Assembly: GCA_951230915.1 (NCBI GenBank)
Contig: OX579636.1
Span: forward strand, 5,595,001 to 5,659,000
DNA from: Antitrichia curtipendula
Taxonomy: Eukaryota; Streptophyta; Bryopsida; Hypnales; Leucodontaceae
Length of the DNA stretch: 64,000 bases
Reading direction: 5' to 3'
Shown here: in pieces, positions 56,100 through 64,000 of the stretch
Layout of the letters: every line of letters begins with the position of its first letter
Numbering within the stretch: the first letter of the stretch is position 1
The notes under the pieces: model-generated
The model's input: only the letters and a program-made list of their open reading frames with translations
Told to the model about the DNA's origin: nothing
Database searches by the model: none
Position numbers and translations under genes: made by a program

Positions 56100-59000
56100 C
56101 GCTTCATGTATCGGAATGACACTAATATCCTGCCCGTGCTAACAAGTTCTCTTCCTCGGACAATTCTATGGCCCCAATTAAATTGACCGTTTCGGTTGGA
56201 ATTGGCAAGTTACGGGGAGCTCTTAGCCCGTCACTCCACTGTTGTGTTCATAAATGCATCGGATGTGTCAACAACCTCTCGTCAAGCTCGTGCCTCTTTC
56301 CGTAGCACAACTTTCCACCCCGGTCTTCCTGTAACGTCTGAAAAGAAAACTTAAGTAGCTTGGCTTGGAAAAATGAACAGGTCTGCCAAACGAGGCAATT
56401 TGTGCCGAAAGTTCACTACGAGGAATCTAGCCTCATCCTTCGTATACGTAGGGTTACCTCGATTGTCTATGGTTTTCACCCACTCACAACGCAACAGAAT
56501 TATCTTCGTACTCAATGCACCATAATCCAGCTCAAAGACATCTTGAAGTACTCCCACGTAGTTCAAGGAGGATTCCTCAACATTTCCAGCAGTCTCGTGG
56601 AAAACGGACGCTACCCCGCTGTTGTAACTCAACAAGTGTCTTGTACTGTCATCCTCCACTCTAAAGTGCAGCCCAAATGCTGTGACTCGTGCATATCTAG
56701 TAGCTCTCCGGGACGGTTTCTTGCTGAGGAGAAAGCAATCCATGTGCTCTGGGTTATGCAAATCCAAGTCCGACTCTCCGACTTTGCATTGCATCCAATC
56801 AGCTAAGGATGGCGTTTCCGGATTCTCTTGTGATTCAGTCCTCCACATCCTGGACAATCCAGTGAAACACAATTAAACCCAGAAGCAGACGGTCCCCACT
56901 CCAAAATAGACCCAGCAGGACGCACTGTGTAGACTTTAGGAGTAATTCTCATCAGGCATGGGAAGGGCTATGACTTCTCCGTGACTTGAAGCAGTCACTT
57001 CTATGTCGACTGCGAGTCATTCAGCATCTGCAAGCACTGTCCGAAAATGACTATACTACAACGAATGCAGAACTACACAAGATTTCAGGTCTAAATGTCC
57101 CTAGCTTACACAAAAGGCTTCACTGTTGAGCCATATTAGGGATCAATGTATTACAGGGAAGAGTGAACTCCTTAACTTACATGAAGGAATCCTGCATGGC
57201 TGCAGCATTGGAAAGCACATAGTGGTGGGCCACATCTCTCAACTTGGAACTCATCACGTACAGCCTTCCTGCCCCTTGCAGAACTTCCTCAGCATCTCCA
57301 TATTCTTCGTCTTTGTCCCATACACGCCTGTGAGAGCCCTCAAAGCTGTGGAGGTACTTCGTAATGAATCCAATGCATTCATCTTTCAAGTATCCCTCTG
57401 CCATGCATGCCTCTGGTCGTGCCATGTTTCGGACGTGGTTCTTCAATACTTTCATGTAGCGCTCCACTGGATACATCCACCGTGCACTAACTGGACCATA
57501 CAAGTCCAACTCCTTTGCCAAATGGTATGGGAGATGAGTCATTATGTCAAAAAATGAAGGTGGAAATTCGATCTCCAAAAGGGCCATGCTCTCTGCCACA
57601 TCTGCTTCTAGAGACGGAAAGTCTGCTGGATTGTATACCTTTGTGCCCAAGCGACGAAATACCCTGCACATTTGCATAATAGCCATACAAGGTCCTGGTT
57701 CCATCAGATCACGAAGAGCTAGTGGCATGATCTGCTGCATCAGAATATGGTAATCATGCGACTTCAGGCCACCAAAATTCTTCTTCCGGAGACACTTGCT
57801 TAGGTCCGACGAGTACCCCGCAGGCGTTTTCAAATCTTTTATGCACTTGACAAACTTCTCAAACTCCTGTTCGGACAAAACATAAGATGCTTGTGGCTTC
57901 ACCATCTTCCCTGCCTTATGTGGGTGTGGAGTGAGCCACAGGTACCTCCTCACATTTCGGCGTTGTAGATCCCTCCGCACTTTGACTGTGTCCTTCTTCC
58001 CTGATATGGTTTTCAAAAAGTTCTTGGCTAGATTCATTTCGCAATGCATGAGGTCTAGCGTGTAGCGAATGAGAAGATACTGGCAGTGCAGACATGACCA
58101 ACAGATTAGGTACAAGTCCACAGTCACAACCTGGTCACATACTAGTCATTTTGTAGTCAAACCTTGACGTATCCATGTAACCATAACTTGAAAATGACTT
58201 GGGAGGAACTAGAGGGTGACTGGAAAGTCACGTACAAGTCACATCTAATGTTTTCTGCTGAGAAAGGCAAAAACTGGTAATCTTACCCTCCAGTATGGCA
58301 ATCTAAATAGAATGCTTAGCCGCTTGAGGCCAAAATTTTTGGAGGGGTCCCCTGCGGCACCCTCTCTGTTTCCGACAGCTTTCCATGCCTCACACTGCAG
58401 TGCGTGTTGCATTTGCTTCTCCACAGTCACAGTCCGGGGTTTCGAGCGGTTTTCCATTAATCCGTCAAAGTGGTCCTTCATACCTTCTAATCTGTAAGGA
58501 TGATCTTCAGGTAGCCATTGACGAGTCCCACCGTAAGTTTGCTTGGACAGTTCAATAGAATGCTCAGCACCAAGGTCTTGACCACACCATGGACACGCTG
58601 CATACCCTTGATGACTGAATCCTCCAACTATGCCATACCCCGGGAAGTCGTGTACAGTCCATAGCAACATGGCACGCAACTGAAAAGCCTTTTCACCTGC
58701 ATCCTTAGTGACGTCATGGGCAGGGACCCCGGCCCAAAGCTCCAACAACTCCTCCACTAGTGGCTCTAAATATACGTCAAACACGTCACCCGTCACGGAC
58801 TCCCTCCCTGGAATTAAGAGTGCCAACAAAATGAAAAACTTCTTTGTGCTCAACCAAGGTGGTAAGTTGTAGTTCAATAGCAACACTGGCCATGTTGACC
58901 ATGATGTCCTATTCTGCTTGTAAGGGTTCACTCCATCATCTGCTAAGGCAAAGTGAACATTCCTAGGATCTCGTGCAAATGAGGGATCCACATTTTCCTT

Positions 59001-60109
59001 GAAATGCTTCCAAGCTTTGGAGTCACAAGGATGCCTGACAAGGCCATCACCTCCGTCACGGTTGCTCTGATTCTCTGCATGCCAAACCAAGAGCTACGAG
59101 ATTTTTGGACTCATGAACATGCGCTGCAGTCTGGGAATGATGGGGAAGTGGTGCAGCACTTTCACTGGAAAACAACGCCGCTCCTCGTCCCGATATCTGC
59201 GACTGCTACACTTGGGACAACGTAGGTCTTCCTCATAGGGCCTCCGAAACAGCACACAACCTCGTTCACATGCATGGATGGTATTGTACGTCAAATCCAA
59301 TTTCCCCGTCAAGGCCTGCGCTGCGTAGTAGTTTCGAGGCAAGTTATTGTTCCTTGGTAGGAGATGAGAATGCAGAATGCTGAACAATTTGTTGGCGCAG
59401 TGGTTGCTTACACCATGCACAGTGCACAAATTCATCAACAAGACCGTCGCCGTGAGCTTGCTCGAAGCAGCTCCATCATACAAAGGCTCTAGGCACCCTT
59501 GCAATGCCCTGGCATCAAAGCTTCCGTCACTGTGAACTCCATCAGTGGTTGCACCTGGAGGGCGGTGGTCGTCAGTGTCAAGTCTGTCAGTCCCTTCCAA
59601 GGGAGGAGTATGCTCGTCACGACATTCCTCAGCCTCCGCTACATCACCGTGGAACACCTCCATGCACTCGTCGTGGATAGAGTCCGCCGTGGAAAAGGCA
59701 TTCCTCACTTCCTCTTGAATTCTTTCGTCCGAAAATGTTGGAGCGTCCACTATATTCAATGCTTGATTTAGCATGCCTATCGTATCAACATCAACATCTA
59801 GGGCGGCCATGCCGGATGTTGCCTGTCTATGGGGTCCCAAAATTCTTGCTCCCACTCCTCGTCAGAGGAATCCCTTGCGCCCGGGCCTCTCCAAATGCGG
59901 CAATCCGGATGCCTTCCATGACGTACAAGGTGAACTTGAACGTTCTTCAGGAGAAGTCTCTTGCGACCTCTGCACTTCGTGCAAGGACAATGCAGCTTCT
60001 TCACATTGTACTCTCTAGCTCGTTGTAACTCCCTCAACCAGAGGCGCTCATCTCTAAGTCTTTGTCTGCCGCTGTCGGACAATGGAAGCCTAGCGGGAAT
60101 CATCTTCAC
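56100..60109 (-). pseudogene. CACTA transposase TNP2, nearly full length but broken
   Basis: Minus-strand transposase of the large CACTA element. From 60109 a transposase-associated domain appears (CPCTKCRGR then HLVRHGRHPDC). Its frame closes at 59798, but the protein continues in the next frame (LDVDVDTIGMLNQ), implying a frameshift near 59.80-59.85 kb. The N-terminal TNP2 region then runs to a TAG at 59094-59096 and resumes at once with LLVWHAENQSNRDGGDGL. The core follows to about 58290 (LLLNYNLPPWLSTKKFFILL, LLWTVHDFPGYGIVGG). The exon at about 58100-57177 has LDLMHCEMNLAKNF and a DUF4218-like segment (RWMYPVERYMKVLKNHVR). The exon at 56872-56351 is DUF4216-like (FGLHFRVEDDS, LNYVGVLQDVFELDYG). 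The tail to about 56100 contains two more TGA codons. It is therefore unlikely to make active transposase unless corrected copies exist elsewhere. Confidence 0.85.
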
Positions 60110-61552
60110 CGATTTGGCAAATTTGTTACCATGTCATGCACAGGAACAAAATCGGGAGGGTAATGGAATAGAACCTGTGAAGGGACCTTCGGAGCAGGAC
60201 TTATTTAGCCTCCATCACTGATACCTTGTACTTCCGAGAAACGCAAGTCGCAGTGCGTCCTTCAGCATTCACTGGCGTCTTCCGTAACTCTTCCATGACT
60301 TCAGAAGTCACTGCGTAGTCGAAAAATGACACAGATAAATGACTCACATATGTCTTCACAGCATGAATTCAGTGTAACTAGGTATTGGCGTCGACAGATT
60401 TTTTGCATATGCAGGTGTAATTAGAAACGTGATTAAGTCTTTCACTCCCACTCTCTTAGTGAACGTGGATTGTACTTGAATGCAAATCAGACTGGATCAA
60501 GGCTACCGCACGTTCTCAAATCGTGAAAATGTTGATTACTACTGTCAGAATCCTCAATTTAATGACGAGCCGCCGGTAACCGACGGCGCTCATCAAGAGA
60601 GAGCCCTCCATCACTGATCGCGACAATATCTCATTTCCTCCTTCCAATTGGAGTTAACCACAGCGGCTCACTCTCTCTCTCTCTCTGCTACGATTGCTGA
60701 GGTGAAGGACCAACCGCCTGCAAACGAGGACGACACTGAAGCGGCGGACTGGGTGATCGGGCAACTTGACGAGAGATCAGGGTTCGTCGTGAACCCTATT
60801 GTGACCGGAGAGCGTCCAGAAGACTTACACCGCACAATGGAAGCGCCAACGGATAGTCCACCGCCTCAGAAGGGAGTATACGAACTGCTGCGTGACGAGA
60901 ACGTCATGCGGGTGCAGCAGATGGCCGCTCCAGTCTTGGCAGCGAGGGTGGAGCTGTAAGTTTCGGACCCCTTCCCCTCAACGCAGCTTGATCAGATTTC
61001 ACAGAGCCAGTACGCATTGAACCCGCGACCTTGGAGTTGTTCCTGCCTACGTTGTGATTTGAGCTCTACGGATTTGCCATGTTCATGTACTGATAAATGC
61101 AAGAGTTCAAAGTTTGCAGAGGACTCCACCTCCTCGCGAAAGTACCGTTGTTCTCTGAGCCTGTCCCATGTATGGTTTTCGAAGCAGAGAGGCGGTGCAT
61201 TCATAGGGTTTCCCACACCCAACGCTGTGTCCCAAGGATTCATTTGCCCAGAAGTCATAAGTCTGTCGTTCATGAGAACCCTCGAAGTTGAATTTTATGT
61301 CTTCGGGCTTGTTGGTGACTCCGTCAGAGTCACATACCAGTCACTTGCAAGTCATTAACTAGTCACATTCCAGAGACATGGTTGAAGAAGCCATGTTCCC
61401 GACGTGGCCGCCACGTAGGAGCCGGCATGGTCTTCTTCTTTCCTTGAGAACTGTGTCTTGCTTTAACCCTAAACCCCTGTCCAAGCCTGCCTTGTCGCCC
61501 AGAGTCAGTGCACGCTAGTGTCAATCTTCCCTCTATCTGTCGTCACCGCTGA
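60110..61552. promoter_or_regulatory. Divergent spacer between TNP2 and the Transposase_24 gene
   Basis: About 1.4 kb separating oppositely transcribed transposon genes. It contains AGTCAT/AGTCAC clusters (60290-60350 and 61310-61375), a CTCTCTCTCT tract at 60670 and a coding-like plus-strand stretch from an ATG at 60838 to a GT donor at 60956 (MEAPTDSPPPQKGVYELLRD, then Met/Val/Ala-rich). That stretch may be a first exon of the plus-strand gene. Promoter function is inferred from position only. Confidence 0.4.
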
Positions 61553-64000
61553 GTGTCTTTCCCTGTCGAGGCCGTATCTCTTTCATTTGACGCCACATTT
61601 CTTGGATGTCGGGGCAGGGATAAAGCGATTGCCAAGGCCCAGGGTAGTAAGCGGACTCCCACTTCTGGAAACCGCGGCAGAGTTGTGCGGAGGAGTTCAC
61701 GGCGAGCAGGCATCCCACTGAGGAAAGCAGCGGAGGCAGAGGGAGGCAAGCGGAGCCCGCAGATGAGGTCCGCGTTCTACTCGTCGTCGGAGGTGACAAA
61801 ATCTGATGGCGATGCCATCGCGACAGGTATGATGCACCTCGCAATTGCTTGTACACATGTTGAGCGGCAATCCGACGAGGAGAAAAAGTCCGCAGGTAAT
61901 GCTTGTTCTCTTATTGTTTCTCTAGGATCAGTTTCGCAGTTTGGGAGATTCCTGTGTCATTCAGGGTTCACTGTTTTAGGGTTCTTCTTCGAAAATCTCG
62001 CGATTGGTCTTCCTGTGATGCTTGTAGCTTTACCATTGGGATTAGGGTAGTGAATTTATGAATTGTTTTGAAAAATAATGGCGTCTTTGGTAGGATCGAA
62101 GGAAGAGTTTATGGACTCTTCTGAAGACAACCTAGAGCTGGAGGACGAAGAACCTCTGGTTGACAAGAGGACGAGGACAAAGAGGAAGAAGACAACATCG
62201 TCGGGCCAATGTGCGCCAATGCACATTGCACCACCACCGCGTCCTCCTCCAACAATAGAATCCAGCCAACCGAACCTCGCATGGGTGCCAGGGCACTACA
62301 TGCCAGTGCAGCCGCAATCCCAAACTACGTGGAATTCGGGAGCAGCAGCAGTGATCCCAGATGTGTGGGGTGGACAGAATGGACTTGCCCTTGCAGAAGA
62401 CGGCGAAGATTGCAGTGGTCGAAGGAAGCGCAAATGTGATTATGATTTGTCCACTCGCCAACGTGCCCTTGCGGGAGTGAAGCCCAACCGAGTGTTTGTA
62501 TTACCAGGCGGCGAAGTGGATACCACATGCGAAGGGAAGAACGCCTGGGATGAAACTTTGCGCGACCTGGTCCCGAAATGTCTGGATGTAAGTGTGGTGA
62601 GCTGGTCCAAGCATGAGCCACACACGCTGCAAAAGCTTCGAGCCGCCTTGGACAACGAGTTCGAGTACTTGGGGAATCCGCTGAGTATGGTGGGATTTAG
62701 GTTGGCCGTGTCGAGGTACCTGAAGGCAGAAAGATGTCGCCTCAAGAATCGCTATTTGAAGGGAATTGACACTCCTCCTCTTCATGTCGACAAACCGGAG
62801 TGGGACCGCCTGAAGGAGTACTGGAACACGGACAAGCAGAAAGACAAGGCGCAAAAGATGATTGTTGCACGACAGAGTGTGAAGAATCTGACGTCGGTGG
62901 GGAGGAGAGGAAAATCTGGTCGCCCGTCCTCCACGATAAGTGTCCAATATACTTCTTCAGTTTTGTTATGCAATAGTGAAATGCAAGCATGTGTAGGTTT
63001 GAAGGTCCGCACAGTGGTTTCTTTTCTTGTGCTTAGAGGACAAAGATGAAGTACTGGTTTCTGTAATGTTGACAAGGAAGAGGTCCCGAGACAAGCAGTG
63101 CCATGATGGACAATGGCGAGGGGAGTCTTTCAAGTGCACGGCCAAGACTACCTTCCAATGTGAGTTCCCCTTCCGGTTCAGCGGTAAACTGTTTTGTTTG
63201 CGTGTGTGAGGATTTGGGCTCTTTGGTAAGTGGATTCAGTTGCCCGGTTGGGTATGTGGTAGGGGACTTCTACCTATGTGGATGTGGCAAGCAGTCGCCC
63301 GTTTCGGATGTGTCAAGTCAGTGCATGCACTATGTTGCCGAATGCATGAGAACTGGCATCATCCCATGATCATTTGAAGCACAACGTGCCCATGTCTTGT
63401 GTTAGTAGTCTAGGGTGCAGTAAACGCCGCTGCAGTTGTTCAGTCGCGTTGAAGTCATAGCGAAGTTGTGTTGAGTCATATTTTAGTCCCACAGTCATGC
63501 GTGAGTCATTTAAAAGTCATGGTTATTTGAAGCGTATTACCTTCGAGCACGCGGTCGGGGTTTCATTTCCGTTCCCCATTTTTTTGGGCTTCTGTTTTCC
63601 TTCCAGTTCTTCCAGAGCATAATGTAGTTTTCCTTCCTCGTCTCTTCTGGGTACAGCAGTAGTTCTCATAGTCGAAGTCATTTGGAACGACCCTCCCTTG
63701 TTTGCAGTTGTAGCTAAGTCATTTCGTAGTCACTATGCAGTACTAGTCATATTTTGTGTCTTTAGCGTAACTCGGGGTCTTCTAAACTCATTCACCTGTA
63801 CGTGTCTATGAGTAGGCGGGGGGAACAAGTGACTCAAGTCGTTGGGAGTCCCTGGAGTTATGGAAGAAGGACGTCGACATGAAGCTCCAGGAATTCACAG
63901 CAAATTCCAGAAGCACTTCTACGGCCATAGGTGAATTGTGTTCAATGTTCTCCACCTTCATGAGGAATTTTGCACATGGGGATGAATGGAGTCCCTCCGG
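61553..64000 (+). CDS. Transposase_24 (TNPA-like) protein of the CACTA element, 3' end outside window
   Basis: TNPA-type proteins bind the subterminal repeats and assist the TNP2 transposase. Exon 61553(?)-61895 is basic (RRSSRRAGIPLRKAAEAEGG) and joins in phase to exon 62094 onward (SKEEFMDSSEDNLELEDEEP, then KRTRTKRKKTTSSG). Around 62640-62930 the Transposase_24 pattern appears: KNRYLKG, then KPEWDRLKEYWN, then KAQKMIVARQSVKNLTSVG. Further exons fit at about 63038-63159 (EDKDEVLVSVM; donor CAAT/GTGAGT) and from about 63813 to the window edge (SRWESLELWKKDVDMKLQEF and on, with no stop). The true start and the middle donor are uncertain. No nonsense codon was found in the recognised exons, in contrast to the partner TNP2. 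It is divergent from TNP2, whereas En/Spm has both products from one strand. Confidence 0.7.
63420..63780. repeat. AGTCAT motif cluster in an intron of the TNPA-like gene
   Basis: At least ten AGTCAT/AGTCAC motifs (for example GTTGAGTCATATTTTAGTCC, GAGTCATTTAAAAGTCAT, AAGTCATTTCGTAGTCACTA) lie between two inferred exons. Such motifs normally sit near element ends. Their position here suggests either an internal binding site or a nested end. Confidence 0.6.

Noticed and set aside
1..64000. tRNA, rRNA or organellar genes, and full LTR retrotransposons
   Set aside because: No cloverleaf with a credible T-arm, no rRNA signature, and no long direct repeats with TG...CA ends and reverse-transcriptase motifs were found by reading; a tRNAscan or profile search was not possible.

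Overview
This is nuclear DNA from a land plant. The evidence is spliceosomal introns, a plant-type molybdenum-cofactor gene (CNX2) with a mitochondrial presequence, a plastid-type arogenate/prephenate dehydratase relic, a plant reversibly glycosylated polypeptide gene, and plant CACTA (En/Spm) transposons with TNP2, DUF4218, DUF4216 and Transposase_24 domains. Host genes are few, and AT-rich repeat-derived DNA fills most of the window. I suspect a non-seed plant (bryophyte or lycophyte), but the sequence does not prove it.

Layout. 1-3165: 3' part of a CACTA transposase (TNP2) gene whose reading frame stays open across four exons. 3166-6993: its subterminal repeats (GACATC type), then the remnant of a second CACTA element (AGTCAT type). 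7-24 kb: gene-poor AT-rich DNA with at least five hairpin MITEs having CACTA-like ends, and three copies of a roughly 0.95-kb element bounded by TTAA and TTAACCCCTAAAAG/CTTTTAGGGGTTAA ends (piggyBac-like). 24.2-27.0 kb: arogenate dehydratase pseudogene with a Stowaway MITE in an intron. 28.7-29.7 kb: intronless RGP/UAM-like gene lacking the usual DDD motif. 32.75-36.0 kb: complete seven-exon CNX2 gene on the minus strand, with all exon phases consistent. 36-44 kb: AT-rich repeats, including two further truncated TTAA elements and a large foldback. 44.2-46.4 kb: two divergent unrecognised coding regions. 47.1-47.7 kb: a minisatellite of about 58 bp.

48-52.6 kb: a multi-exon degraded gene combining a ParB/sulfiredoxin-like segment with a segment resembling a beta-class DNA methyltransferase. 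Two of its introns hold palindromic GTGCCGA-type hairpins, one set in tandem. I find this, together with the TTAA elements, the most unusual content of the window.

53-64 kb: a degenerate tandem repeat, a broken ORF, then a large CACTA element. Its left end is at 54700 (or 55814), its TNP2 gene is on the minus strand and broken by a frameshift and nonsense codons, and a divergently transcribed Transposase_24 (TNPA-like) gene runs off the right edge.

Together the window shows one clearly functional housekeeping gene (CNX2) and possibly one diverged sugar-mutase relative. The rest is transposable elements at several stages of decay, many with nonsense codons of the CAG-to-TAG kind expected in methylated repeats. 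Splice sites were assigned by eye from GT/AG signals, phase agreement and remembered protein families; no database search was run.
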